A DNA stretch of 64,000 nucleotides, from contig CAVXNM010000025.1 in NCBI GenBank assembly GCA_963763115.1, forward strand, positions 27,704-91,703. Reading direction: 5' to 3'. Shown here piece by piece: positions 19,176 to 28,137 of this stretch (its first letter is position 1; every line of letters starts with the position of its first letter). Under the pieces are notes generated by a model. The model was given only the letters and a program-made list of their open reading frames with translations. It was not told the origin of the DNA and did no database searches. This DNA is from CAVQCA01 sp963763115. GTDB taxonomy: Bacteria; Pseudomonadota; Gammaproteobacteria; UBA9214. Position numbers and translations under genes: made by a program.

Positions 19176-19901
19176 CTACGCTTCCAGTTCCGGATAATGT
19201 CGGAAGATCCCGTCCACGTTGAATGGCAGGCGCCGTTCAGAGGCGAGATAAGCCGCGACGTTAGGCCGCTGCGCTACACGGTCATGAAGGGCCACGAGGC
19301 CGGGAATCCCGGGCTCGAGCCCCGCCATCATCTTCGGAAAGGCGTAGCGTAGCCCGTCGACGATCTGAAACATCGATAAATCGACGTAGCTTAGACTGCG
19401 CCCGACCAGATAACCGCGGCGACCCGGGTTGCGCTGCAGCACGTTTTCGAAATAACCCAGCAGCTCGGGCGCGCGTTCCTCGGTGAAGAATTTCGCACGG
19501 CGTTTGGACTCGGGTTTTTGGTCTTCGTGATAAAGACTCATTGCAACGGGGTGATGCGTGTCGTGGATGTCAACGACAAAGTCCTCCACAGTAAGCTGCA
19601 GCTGATGCACCCACAGCCGGGTTGCCTCGGCCTCGGGCACCAGCCCCAGGCGCGGTCCCAGGAATTGTAGTATGTTCGCGGTCTGTGCGATTACCTGCTT
19701 GCCCGCCCGGAGGAAGGGCGGAGCGAAAGGCGGACGCTCAAGGGCTGGGCCCTCCATTAGTCGTATCATCGCCTCGACGCCGAGACCGCGCCCGCTCTCG
19801 CGCGCCACGTCCACATAGACGGCGCCCGCTGCCTCCAGCGCCAATCGCACGAATTCCCCCCGCCCCTGGATTGACGGCCAATAGAAGAGCTCATAGCGCA
19901 T
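19176..19901 (-). CDS. glutathione S-transferase family protein
   Basis: 241 residues. The N-terminal thioredoxin-like domain has the GST start (YELFYWPSIQGRGEFVRLALEAAGA) with Tyr near the catalytic position, and QTANILQFLGPRLGL at the glutathione-binding turn. The C-terminal helical domain has YLVGRSLSYVDLSMFQIVDGL, the usual N-capping region (SYVDLSMF). The start MRYELFYW at 19901 has an upstream GGAGG. Conjugates glutathione to electrophiles in the cytoplasm. Stands alone. Confidence 0.88.
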   Translation of the reverse strand: MRYELFYWPSIQGRGEFVRLALEAAGAVYVDVARESGRGLGVEAMIRLMEGPALERPPFAPPFLRAGKQVIAQTANILQFLGPRLGLVPEAEATRLWVHQLQLTVEDFVVDIHDTHHPVAMSLYHEDQKPESKRRAKFFTEERAPELLGYFENVLQRNPGRRGYLVGRSLSYVDLSMFQIVDGLRYAFPKMMAGLEPGIPGLVALHDRVAQRPNVAAYLASERRLPFNVDGIFRHYPELEA

Positions 19902-20200
19902 TGCACGCCTCCGTATTTCCCGTTACGCCGGCCGCCTGCCGGCCCACATATTAGGCCTGAAATCGGAATGTATTTCGATCGCAGCGCTTAGGTCGAAGTG
20001 CCGGGCGCGTCGGACTCCGGGCGGAGTATTACGGCCAAGGGCCTGATCGGGAATTTCTGAACACAGTACTCAGGGCTACTATTGGGTGGCGGTGTGACTT
20101 TAGGCGTCGTGCGGTGGGGAATGTCGTAGTTGGGCCAACTTCTGCCCTACGTGGATGACCAGTGAATGGTGACTATGCAATTTCGGTCATTAGTGTGGTG

Positions 20201-21364
20201 TAACGAATAAGCTATACATTTGAGAGTGCCAGGCGAGCGCGATTTATCTTTGCCATAATCTCGTCTACGGATTTCGTCCATACAAAAGGTTTGGGATTCT
20301 CATTATGCCCTTCGATAAATTGCATGATCTTTTCCTCAAGGTCTGACACCGAACAAAACACCCCTCGGCGAATCTGCTTTTCTGTTATCAATCCAAAGAA
20401 TCGCTCCACCAGGTTTAACCATGAAGAACTCGTTGGTATGAAGTGCAGCGTGACGCGCTTATTGCGTTTGAGCCAATTTTTTACTTTCTCATGCTTATGA
20501 GTAGAGTAATTATCCACGATGACGTGAAGCAATTTATCCTTCGGTGTTTGTTTTTCCACGGTCTTTAAGAAACCAAGAAACTCCTGATGCCTGTGCCGCT
20601 GTTTGCACTCCCCGATCACTTCACCAGAGAATACGTCGAGTGCCGCAAATAAGGTGCTTGTTCCATGACGCTTGTAATCGTGAGTCATCGTCGCCGCCCG
20701 CCCTTTCTTCAACGGCAACCCAGGTTGCGTGCGATCCAGCGCCTGTATGGAACTCTTTTCATCGACACAGAAAACCGCCGCATTCTCCGGCGGATTGAGG
20801 TACAGGCCCACCACATCTTCCAGCTTCTCTGCAAACTGTGGATCATTGCTTATCTTGAACTGACTGATTAGATGTGGCTTGAAGCCACATTCTCGCCGGA
20901 CCTTTGCAACAAAGTTATGACTGGTTCCCAATACCTTGGCCAACGTCCGTGTGCTCCAATGGGTTGCATTGGGCGGTTTTTCCGTTGTTGTTTTCGCAAT
21001 AATCTTCTGACGAAGCCGCGCCTGTGCCCGAGAATTTTTACCTCCGTGGTTATTACCTCTCGGTAGGTTCTTCTCTATGCCGGATAGTCCATCCTCGGCA
21101 AAACGCTTCCGCCATCGTCCGGCCATGTGCGCACTGATCGATAGCTCCTGCGCAATTTCGCCATTATTTAAACCCTCATCAGCCAGAAGTACGATAGTGA
21201 GACGTTGTTTAAGTCGTACGGGCGTCTTACCACTACGACAGAGTTGCTCATATTTTTTCGTTCACTACGCTGCAAAACGATTGGTACAGGTGCCCCCATG
21301 ACAAACTCATTCCAGTTGTGATTGCCAACTGAAATTATACTATATTCGTAGTGTTTATTCGTTA
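20201..21364. mobile_element. IS630-family insertion sequence
   Basis: Terminal inverted repeats TAACGAATAA at 20201-20210 and TTATTCGTTA at 21355-21364 bound a 1.16-kb element with TA at each outer edge, as expected for IS630 elements, which insert at TA. It contains one DDE transposase gene on the minus strand. It sits directly beside an attC-like site (21374-21449). Confidence 0.82.
20212..21299 (-). CDS. IS630-family transposase, start in a different frame
   Basis: The main frame reads KKYEQLCRSGKTPVRLKQRL, a helix-turn-helix (NNGEIAQELSISAHMAGRW), then the DDE core: VFCVDEKSSIQALDRTQPG, LLHVIVDNYSTHK, and SSWLNLVERFFGLIT with the final Glu. No start exists in this frame after the TGA upstream. 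The only ATG (21299, MGAPVPIVLQRSERK) is in the neighbouring frame, and the two overlap at an A6 run (about 21253-21258). A -1 slip there gives a continuous protein of the usual length, so programmed frameshifting is plausible; a disabling mutation is the alternative. Confidence 0.78.
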
Positions 21365-21373
21365 CATCACATT

Positions 21374-21449
21374 AGTAACGCAGAGCTAATCTGCAAGCTA
21401 CGAGGTACGAAGCACCAACGTAGCGAGTTTTGTTGAGCGACGTGTTATG
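21374..21449 (-). repeat. attC-like recombination site A
   Basis: On the minus strand, GCATAACAC starts a 76-bp imperfect palindrome that ends GCGTTACT. The stop codon of the gene before it (TAA at 21445-21447) lies inside the first box, as is usual for integron cassettes. The pairing is weaker than for sites D, E and F. Confidence 0.5.
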
Positions 21450-21903
21450 CCGGTCTGTTGTTGAGAAAATAACGCGCTCCTCTGGTAACACCCTGGATTT
21501 CGATGATATCTCCAACTAGCGGCTTTACGACTAATTTAGCCATATCAACTGAAACACCCAACAAACTTGCCAAATCAGTTATCTTCAAGCTATCGCCTTC
21601 GGCGATTAGTTTGGTTGCCTGCTCTCTGAGCTGCAATAGTTGATTCTCCACGTCATGTGTTCGATGGACCAGCAGTTCCTGAGATAACAACCTCCCTAAG
21701 CCTTCTTGAAGTTCGGCATAAGATGCATACTGAATCCTGTCTATTCCCCGCAAGTCTGATGGAACCTCGCTGATGTTCGTCTTCGACGGATCGATAGCAA
21801 TATATGCTTTTTCATTGAGGCCGAACGGCAAGCCTAGCTCCAGAGTAACGTTTGGATTCCAACCAGAGATATCGTAGATGCCAAAGCGGGATGATGTGGT
21901 CAA
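21445..21903 (-). pseudogene. TIR-like nucleotide-binding protein, N-terminus lost to IS3
   Basis: The first residues read SRFGIYDISGWNPNVTLELGL, then KAYIAIDPSKTNISEVPSDLRGIDRIQY. This is the middle and end of the TIR-like nucleotide-binding fold used as effector in CBASS/Pycsar-type proteins (IxDISGxNPNVxxELG, VPSDLRGI). A winged-helix-like tail follows (LKITDLASLLGVSVDMAKLVVKPLV). The preceding half is missing, because the IS3 remnant begins seven bases upstream of the surviving frame. I see no N-terminal half on the far side of the IS. The gene ends in attC-like site A, so it was probably an integron cassette. Confidence 0.65.
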
Positions 21904-21921
21904 GCAATTTGTGACAACCAG

Positions 21922-22562
21922 TTAAGCCGCTTTTTTCCTCTCCAATAACTGCCTTTCAAAATCATTTGGACTCATGTAGTCCAGGAATGATGGATCAGTC
22001 CGGCATTTGGCCTGCGCCGCCAGATCGCCATCTGCAGGGCATCACAGACCAGTTCCGCCTTCATCCGGGAACTCATGCTCCAGCCCACAACCTTGCGGGT
22101 ACACAGATCAATAACCACCGCCAGATACAGCCAGCCCTCCTGTGTCCAGACATAGGTCACATCCGAGGCATAAACTCGGTCGGGTTGGGAAACGTCAAAC
22201 TCACGGTTGAGCAGATTGTCAAACACCGGCTGCTGGTGATTACTGTTTGTCGTCACCTTGTATTTCCGAAGCTGGCGTGCTCGTACACCGGCTTCACGCA
22301 TCAGCTTCCTTGCTTTGCTGCGGCTCACCGGATAACCCAACACATTCAGGGCTCTCTTCATCCTCCGGCTGCCGTAGGTATGGCCTGAACTTTCGGCAAT
22401 ATCCTCAACCCACTCCAGCAGCTCTTGATGCTTGGGATCATCTGGCCTTCTCGCCCGATTTCTCTCGTACTGGTAATAGCCATTACGGCTGACACCCAAA
22501 ACCTGACATTGCAGGGTAATTGGATAGGCATTCTTATGTTGGGTGATGAACGAATATTTCAC
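21922..22562 (-). pseudogene. IS3 orfB transposase, core deleted
   Basis: It begins KYSFITQHKNAYPITLQCQV and has the HTH_21 region (SSGHTYGSRRMKRALNVLG) and the first catalytic part (DRVYASDVTYVWTQEGWLYLAVVIDL). After GLIHHS the sequence jumps, out of frame, to the C-terminal tip (YMSPNDFERQLLERKKAA at 21922-21975). The stretch with the second Asp and the Glu is gone, so the protein is inactive. Confidence 0.85.
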
Positions 22563-22851
22563 CTCGTTTCTGCTGCAAAGAATGCCGTCGCTTTTTTAAG
22601 ATATCCCTCTCCATTTCAAGGCGTTTGACCTGCGCCTTGAGTTTCCTGATCTCTTCCTGCTCAGGTGTCTGCTTGCCATTTCCTCTGAATGCCTGGCCAT
22701 CTTCTGCACCATGTTCTTTAACCCACCGTCCTGGCATTTGCGCATTGATATCCAGACTGCTGGCCGCTTCCCTGCGAGAAAAACCCTGATCAAAAACCAG
22801 GCTGATCGCATCCAGTTTGAATTCCTTCGAATATTGTCTTCTCGTCGTCAT
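22534..22851 (-). CDS. IS3 orfA, helix-turn-helix protein
   Basis: 105 residues: MTTRRQYSKEFKLDAISLVF, HTH (GFSRREAASSLDINAQMPG), and a leucine-zipper-like end (IRKLKAQVKRLEMERDILKK). IS3 OrfA binds the element's ends. The A-rich string at the end of the zipper is the usual -1 frameshift site to orfB, but the -1 frame here soon meets a stop just before the orfB start. Confidence 0.88.
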   Translation of the reverse strand: MTTRRQYSKEFKLDAISLVFDQGFSRREAASSLDINAQMPGRWVKEHGAEDGQAFRGNGKQTPEQEEIRKLKAQVKRLEMERDILKKRRHSLQQKRGEIFVHHPT

Positions 22852-23157
22852 TACTCTCTACCTCAGTTAAGTAAATTATGCTTAACTGGGTTGTACATAT
22901 CTATTGAACCACTTCAGTTCATGGCGGAGCACTAACTGCCACTTACCCTGCATCCATGTATCTGATTCGTGAACCCATCCCCCCCTTAGCAATTATTTGC
23001 TGTCCGTACTTACGCTTTTTGATATCTTGACCGCAATCTGCAGATTAACAATGTAAACAAAGTGATATGTAGAAATACGCACATGATTGCGATGCCTGAT
23101 ATAGACCTTTTTGTCCGTTTAATACCTATTATGTCTGAAAAATAGAGACATTTACTT

Positions 23158-23190
23158 GAATTGCGCTTGATCAGGGAAATCAAGCAATTC
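23158..23190 (+). terminator. hairpin in the spacer before the CMD cassette gene
   Basis: GAATTGCGCTTGAT and ATCAAGCAATTC pair with one bulge around a short loop, followed by TTTGCTG. It could be a weak terminator. The rest of the 480-bp spacer (22898-23377) is AT-rich and shows no gene. Confidence 0.4.
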
Positions 23191-23377
23191 TTTGCTGCTG
23201 GTTGCTATGATAGAGCAGGCGGCAACATGATTGCTAGCAGATGCGAACGAAAAGAGTGTCATCTCTCACATTGTAGTAAAGACATTCTTATCACGTCCCG
23301 GTAGAGTAAGTGTTCAACAAAGCTTTGCTCTTAACTACTATTATATATAGTCTCTAAAGCAACATAGGTACTTAAAA

Positions 23378-23908
23378 ATGGCCCATATAAAATTACCAGA
23401 ATTTGATGAAATGACACCTGCGATTCAAGAAAGAGCGAGACCTATTCTTGAGAAAACAGGCCAACTCGGGGAGATATTCAAATTAATGGCACTAGATGAA
23501 AAAGTATATTTTGCGACTGATGGTATGGTTCAAGGATATTTGCTTAATGAAACGAAGTTGCCATATAGCGTGAAGGAATCAATTGCGCTGTTAATTTCAA
23601 AAGAGAACAGATGCAAGATGTGTGTCGATGTTCATAAGAGCATTGGAAAGATGCTTGGAATGACGGAGGAACATATTGATGAAGTACTACAAGGTATCGA
23701 TGTAATTTCTACTTCAGATAAGGAAAAGGCTTTGCTGAGGTTTTGCGTAAGGGCTTCAAAAAAAGATAATTACAAAATACTTAAATCTGATATAGATGAG
23801 ATAAAAGCATTGGGGTACTCGGATATTGAGGTACTCGAAGCTGTGTCAATTACAGGATATTTTAATTATATAAACACTTTGTCAAACGTGTTTGCACTGG
23901 GAGAGTAG
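23378..23908 (+). CDS. carboxymuconolactone decarboxylase / AhpD-like protein
   Basis: 176 residues. The CMD/AhpD fold is shown by LPYSVKESIALLISKENRCK and the motif CKMCVDVH, with the redox pair Cys79 and Cys82 and the following His, as in AhpD-type alkyl hydroperoxide reductase partners and related peroxidase-like proteins. The C-terminal repeat of the fold is ALGYSDIEVLEAVSITGYFNYINTLSNVF. The gene is much more AT-rich than its surroundings and is followed within a few bases by attC-like site B, so it looks like an acquired integron cassette. No strong ribosome site is visible. Confidence 0.85.
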   Translation: MAHIKLPEFDEMTPAIQERARPILEKTGQLGEIFKLMALDEKVYFATDGMVQGYLLNETKLPYSVKESIALLISKENRCKMCVDVHKSIGKMLGMTEEHIDEVLQGIDVISTSDKEKALLRFCVRASKKDNYKILKSDIDEIKALGYSDIEVLEAVSITGYFNYINTLSNVFALGE

Positions 23909-23913
23909 AAAAC

Positions 23914-24002
23914 ACATAACAAAATTCTCAACATCGTTCGCTATCGCTCACTCGGACGCTCCGCAGCGCTACTGCTACGCGCCGGTTAGCATGGTGTTAG
24001 AG
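23914..24002 (+). repeat. attC-like recombination site B
   Basis: It runs from ACATAAC, just after the CMD stop, to GTGTTAG, with an internally folding GC-rich middle (GACGCTCCGCAGCGCT). Spacing and position fit an attC, but the outer arms pair only partly. Confidence 0.5.
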
Positions 24003-24022
24003 ATAAAAAAAGGAAGATCAAT

Positions 24023-24193
24023 ATGAGCTGTTATATAGGATTTGTAATCGTCACATTTCTCTATTTTTGTATATCTTCGGCATGTTCGAAATCATCGTCG
24101 ATGACCATAGATATACACAAAGGACGTAGTTATAGGCCGTGGCTTTTCCCTATCCGTGGTGGGCAGGTGGAAAAGAGGCCTATAGATTCTTAA
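24023..24193 (+). CDS. small putative lipoprotein, cassette gene
   Basis: 56 residues, not long enough for most gene callers. MSCYIGFVIVTFLYFCISSAC is a signal peptide with a lipobox-like ISSAC, so Cys21 would be lipidated. The mature part (SKSSSMTIDIHKGRSYRPW...) is short and basic. AAAAAAAGGAAG just upstream is a good ribosome site. It lies between attC-like sites B and C, as an integron cassette should. No known family. Confidence 0.6.
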   Translation: MSCYIGFVIVTFLYFCISSACSKSSSMTIDIHKGRSYRPWLFPIRGGQVEKRPIDS

Positions 24194-24356
24194 CCACAAC
24201 CTCTGAAGAGAGAGAAGCAGAAGAAAAGTGTTTAGATGCTTTTGAGGCGCTGGGAGTGCCCCGAAAGTCGCGACTCCGCTTAATGTGAGTGCATGGTGGA
24301 AACTCATGACCCGGAAGCATGCAAATCAATGATATTCGGAAAATAGCAGATATGAT

Positions 24357-24437
24357 CTCTAACAACAGCTTCAATCAGGACGCATTTTTCGCTTGCTGCG
24401 CTCACTACAAATGCACCGGTTATGGTTGGCGTTGGGA
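24357..24437 (+). repeat. attC-like recombination site C
   Basis: It starts CTCTAACAACAGCTTCAA and has the loop core GACGCATTTTTCGCT...ACAAATGC. The left and central parts are almost identical to site F at 61950. The right arm (GGTTATGGTTGGCGTTGGG) differs, so it looks like a chimera or a decayed site. Confidence 0.65.
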
Positions 24438-24470
24438 CGGCGCGTCATGATCCGGTAGCGGTCAAAAACT

Positions 24471-24785
24471 ATGGAGGAAGAGTTCAACATTACAAACACA
24501 GAATACTGGTTCAAAATTGTTAAGTTCTTGCAACAAAACTGGAGCGATATTAAAGAAACCGATTCTGGCTGTACCGTATACTTCTTTGGTGATACTGCTG
24601 GCATATTTGATCAGCTAGATTTCCACTCTATCTCAGAAGCGGGAGAGGCATTGAAGCGTAATGTATTTGCCCGTTATGACGAAGATAAAAAAGCCCAAGA
24701 ATTTATTGCTAAGCCAAACCCACCATTTCGAAAGCAACCGCATCCACACGGTCCAATTTATTCTCCCGGTAGGTATTGGAAATGA
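24471..24785 (+). CDS. hypothetical cassette protein, 104 aa
   Basis: 104 residues, acidic, soluble: MEEEFNITNTEYWFKIVKFL, then SGCTVYFFGDTAGIFDQLDF and a Pro/His-rich tail (NPPFRKQPHPHGPIYSPG). No recognised domain. It lies between attC-like sites C and D on the plus strand and stops eight bases before site D. The layout (one ORF, no promoter, attC directly after) is that of an integron cassette. Confidence 0.7.
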   Translation: MEEEFNITNTEYWFKIVKFLQQNWSDIKETDSGCTVYFFGDTAGIFDQLDFHSISEAGEALKRNVFARYDEDKKAQEFIAKPNPPFRKQPHPHGPIYSPGRYWK

Positions 24786-24792
24786 ACGCAAC

Positions 24793-24844
24793 TGCTAACA
24801 ACTCAGTCCAGTCCGACGCACACGGCTGGCTTCAGACGTTAGAA
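24793..24844 (+). repeat. attC-like recombination site D
   Basis: A short attC: TGCTAACAACTCAGTCCAG, then CCGACGCACACGG, then CTGGCTTCAGACGTTAGA. The outer boxes CTAAC and GTTAG pair, and the inner CAGTCCAG pairs with CTGGCTTCAG with unpaired bases, as in functional attC sites. Confidence 0.75.
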
Positions 24845-24906
24845 TGTCCGGAGTTGCTGCAACCCGGTCATAAGCACCTCGCTCGTGGATGTCTTCTTAC
24901 GGGTTA
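24845..24906 (+). repeat. dispersed repeat R3, copy 1
   Basis: It starts TGTCCGGAGTTGCTGCAACC directly after attC D. A second copy follows attC F at 62031-62092, and an inverted partial one (GCCGCAACTCCGGACG) lies at about 53988-54004 next to attC E. The remaining 24907-25321 holds no recognisable gene. Confidence 0.65.
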
Positions 24907-25321
24907 TTCCGGACCTATATTGAAGGAAAACCCCCGACACATGGTCGGGATATGGTGGTCAATGCAGCCGCTCCTCCCGCTTCGCTTTCATCCTCTCCTG
25001 CAATGGTAAAGCCAATTCTTCCCGCCCCATCAATGTAAAGGCAACGTTAAATCCTGATGTACTGAATAAGTAGTTTCCCTTATATCTAATCGGCTTTAGG
25101 TTGACTAGAGTCATCGCATAAAAGGTTCAAACAGGTAATTTCTGCGCAAACGACTGAACACAGAATCCAGGTCAGAAGAATAAAAAATGGCGATCGAATT
25201 TCCAGTAATCACGATTCCGCCACATAAGCGGCTCATGAATATCTGGCTCTGGTCGAAAAATGATTAAAGACCTCTATAGCAGCAGGTCATTCTGGTAGGG
25301 AATGCCGGGAGTGGAAGGAAA

Positions 25322-25684
25322 GTGGAACCTAGTATCTTGAATATGGTTCAGAACGTGGGCACTTCCCGGACTTATCAGCCCGGCGAGAAGGTGTTTATTG
25401 AAGGATCGCCGGGCACCTCGATGTACGTCGTCCTCGACGGAAATATCGAAATTCGTGTGGGAGGCAAGTCCATGGAGGTTGCCGGACGGGGATCAATCAT
25501 TGGCGAGATGGCGCTGATTGATTCCAGTACCCGGAGTGCGACCGTGGTGGCGCAAGACTATTGCGTTCTTGCTCAGCTGAATCGGAGTCAGTTTCTGTCA
25601 CTGATCCAGAAGACTCCCCGTTTCGGACTGTGCGTGATGAAGACTCTAGTAACCAGGCTCCGTAACATGGATGCAATGATGTGA
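25322..25684 (+). CDS. cyclic-nucleotide-binding domain protein
   Basis: 120 residues from a GTG with GGAAGGA upstream. A single cNMP-binding beta-roll: TYQPGEKVFIEGSPGTSMYVVLDGN, then GRGSIIGEMALIDSSTRSATVVA. The last part matches the phosphate-binding cassette (GEMALxxxxxRSATV) of Crp-type domains, so cyclic nucleotide binding is possible. There is no HTH, so it is not a transcription factor; it ends with a helix (LCVMKTLVTRLRNMD). Free-standing. Confidence 0.88.
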   Translation: MEPSILNMVQNVGTSRTYQPGEKVFIEGSPGTSMYVVLDGNIEIRVGGKSMEVAGRGSIIGEMALIDSSTRSATVVAQDYCVLAQLNRSQFLSLIQKTPRFGLCVMKTLVTRLRNMDAMM

Positions 25685-25756
25685 AACGGTTTCGGCCGGA
25701 TCCCGTACATGCTCAATGATGAATATCGGCCCAAACATAAATGACCGATTCCAGTA

Positions 25757-25797
25757 CAAACCGGACATCCTCTGAATCACAAATTATGTCCGGTTTG
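25757..25797 (+). terminator. strong hairpin downstream of the cNMP gene
   Basis: CAAACCGGACAT (25757-25768) and ATGTCCGGTTTG (25786-25797) form a perfect 12-bp stem with a 17-base loop. No T run follows. A related CCGGACAT string recurs in R3, so it may be repeat-derived. Confidence 0.5.
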
Positions 25798-25921
25798 CAG
25801 CAACTTCAGACATTTTGAGTGAACAAAAAATACGGCGACCCGAAAGCCGCCATTTTATGTCTTGAATTTGCCCGAAAAAAGACACGGGCGATGATTTTAT
25901 GGCCGAAATGCTGTAGGTCTA

Positions 25922-27123
25922 TTGTGGTCCGCAATAATTGAATGCCGTTGATTCTTAAGGATGCAGTTGCCTTTGAATCGCACTGCCCTTCGTGATATGG
26001 CAAGATACTGCCCGTCATGAAAGGTGTCAAAACGATAATCACACTGCTCGGCGACCTGGCCACATTCCTCTGGCTTGTCCTACGTCCACAGGGAACACTC
26101 GCTGCCGAGAATCTCTTCCTGCGCAAACAATTGGCTATGTTCCGGGAACGTAAGGTCAAGCATCACCGGCCTGACACGCCCGTCCGAATTGCGCTCGTGC
26201 TGCTTTCCAGGTTATTCAACTGGCGTGATGCGCTGGTTGTTGTACAGCCCCGGACATTAGTCCGATGGCACCGTCAGGGCTTTCGCCTGTTCTGGCGCTG
26301 GAAATCACGCCCGGGGCGTCCACCGATACCCGCAGAACTAAGACAACTGATCCGCGAAATGGCGTTGAGTAATCCGTCCTGGGGCGAGGAGCGCATTACC
26401 AATGAATTGCTGCTCAAGCTGGGCATTCGCGTATCACCGCGTACTGTACGAAAATATATGCCACTACACCCTCGGGGACAACCACGTGGCGATCAACGCT
26501 GGTCGACCTTTGTTCGCAACCATGCGGAGGCCATACTGGCCTGTGATTTCTGTGTCGTCGCAACCGCAACGTTTCGGCTACTATACGTCTTTATTGTCAT
26601 CGAACATCAGACCCGGCAGATTGTACATTGCAATGTGACAACTAATCCCACTGCTGCATGGACACTACAACAATTACGCGAAGCCATCCCTTCTGATCAT
26701 GGTTACCATTTTCTCATTCACGATCGCGATGGAATTTTCTCGCCACGGCTCGACCTATCCATGACGCACATGAGGCTGGGCGTACTCAGGACACCGCCTG
26801 CCTCGAAGCCCCAAGGCTAACAGCCTCTGTGAACGGGTGATCGGTACGCTGCGCCGAGAATGCCTCGACTTCCTGATTCCACTGACGGAAAACCACTTAC
26901 GTATCGTTACAAAACACTGGGTCACGCATTACAATCGAGGCCGCCCCCACGCCAGCCATGGGCCGGGTATCCCGGATCCGCCGGTTGAACTTCCTGTCAC
27001 TCCACACAACCATCGGCATCGCATTCCAGGTCACCTTAAGGTTGTGGCCCACCCTATCCTGGGCGGATTGCATCATGAATATGGCTTGGTACCGAAAGCT
27101 GCTTGAATTTTTGCGGACCACAA
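25922..27123. mobile_element. rve-type insertion sequence, 1.2 kb
   Basis: The 20-bp terminal inverted repeats are nearly perfect: TTGTGGTCCGCAATAATTGA (25922-25941) and the complement of TTGTGGTCCGCAAAAATTCA (27104-27123). They enclose one broken transposase gene on the plus strand. The right end abuts the cut cytochrome b561 gene. I see no flanking target duplication, so a deletion or rearrangement next to the element is likely. Confidence 0.88.
26017..27106 (+). pseudogene. rve-type transposase, frameshifted
   Basis: The first frame (26017-26820) has the leader (GTLAAENLFLRKQLAMFRER), the basic linker (LVRWHRQGFRLFWRWKSRPG), HTH-like NPSWGEERITNELLLKLGI, and catalytic CDFCVVATATFRLLYVFIV and LIHDRDGIF. 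It breaks near 26805 (LRTPPASKPQG). The second frame (26837-27106) continues with VIGTLRRECLDFLIPL, which holds the third acidic residue, and the C-terminal HYNRGRPHASHGPG. One base change would restore it. Third member of this broad family in the window. Confidence 0.85.
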
Positions 27124-27544
27124 CCCGCCAGCACCAGCCCCGTGACGGCCTGGGTTATCAACAGCAGCAGCAGGAGAGAGACCGCGAGGCGCCCAAGCGG
27201 ATTATGGCCGAAGTACTGGCGTTGCCTCTCGGCAACGAAATCGGAGATGTAAGCGCGCACATCGTTCATATAGCCGCGCCCGCCAGGCAGGATCGCCCGC
27301 CAGCGCGCCTGTGGCCCGCCTATGAAGGCCCACAACAGACGCCACAACAGATTCAGCGTGAATATATAGCCAATCCAGACATGCACGGTCTTCAGCACAA
27401 TCTTGCCCTCGTAGTCACGCCGAGCGCCTTGTCGTTGAGGATGATCACGCCCACGGCAATCAGCCCGAGCATGCACAGCAGATTGAGCCAATGAAACCAG
27501 CGAATGTAGGCGTCCCATACGAAATAGGTTTTGAGTTCAGTCAT
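27124..27544 (-). pseudogene. cytochrome b561-type membrane protein, truncated
   Basis: It starts MTELKTYFVWDAYIRWFHWL with CAGGAGAG upstream. The first TM helix (WLNLLCMLGLIAVGVIIL) contains the expected FHW haem-ligand region, and a one-frame jump near 27420 leads to VLKTVHVWIGYIFTLNLLWRLLW (second helix with His) and the third helix (LGRLAVSLLLLLLITQAVTGLVLAG). The fourth helix is lost: the frame runs straight into the IS at 27123. Normally a haem b protein passing electrons between quinone and a c-type cytochrome in the membrane. Confidence 0.82.
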
Positions 27545-28137
27545 GACGACTCTCCTGTAATCCGTGTTGGCTGCACGTGTGATCATGTGTTTCTACACAT
27601 CATTATCATCATGATGAAATCGATCCTGCCGGTTCCGGACGGCAGGCAGTTAGTTCTTTCCGCGCTCTCAGGTCCAGGAGCGTTCTGACTACCATTGGTA
27701 TTTTGCATCCTCTCCGTCACTGTTACGATGGCACCCTATACAGATTTCGTCGGTGGATTCCTAACACGACATGCTCATTCAGCATGTTGTACCGTGAGTG
27801 CGCACGGCAACGCAAAAGGAACTGAAAATACCGTTCATCCCTCCGTCGCCTTTGCGCCTTGATAATTGACTCGCCAACAGCGGCGGCGTCCTTGGGCGCC
27901 GGTTCAATCATGAAGTACACTCCGGCATCATGAGCGGCTGCAGCTCATACTTTTGGCTGAATAAATCGATCGAATCATTACCACGAGAATTGTCAATAAT
28001 AAGGTGCCTTGCTTGTGTCAGCAGGGATATACTTTTTTGCTTATACTGGTATATTATATGCTTGTTATGAACATTTTGTTATCACTCTCAATGACGACGC
28101 GCGAATCACATTACGTGTTGCATCGAAAGGTAAGAGC
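27545..28137. other. spacer, possibly with a cytochrome c remnant
   Basis: On the minus strand near 27728-27760 a frame reads STDEICIGCHRNSDG with a CxxCH haem-binding motif, but it has a stop just upstream and no signal peptide. A c-type cytochrome is a common partner of cytochrome b561, so this may be a decayed partner gene. Nothing else recognised in 593 bp. Confidence 0.3.

Larger units (their letters stand above)
21910..22897. mobile_element. IS3-family element, internally deleted
   Basis: Inverted repeats at 21910-21927 (TGTGACAACCAGTTAAGC) and 22880-22897 (complement of TGTACAACCCAGTTAAGC) bound 988 bp. It has the IS3 layout (orfA then orfB, minus strand), but orfB lacks its middle, so the element is shorter than the usual 1.2-1.3 kb and cannot move by itself. 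Confidence 0.85.

Noticed and set aside
27723..27920. Possible cytochrome c gene on the minus strand
   Set aside because: A CxxCH motif exists in one frame, but it is bounded by a close upstream stop, has no signal peptide and no Met ligand region; kept only as a remark.
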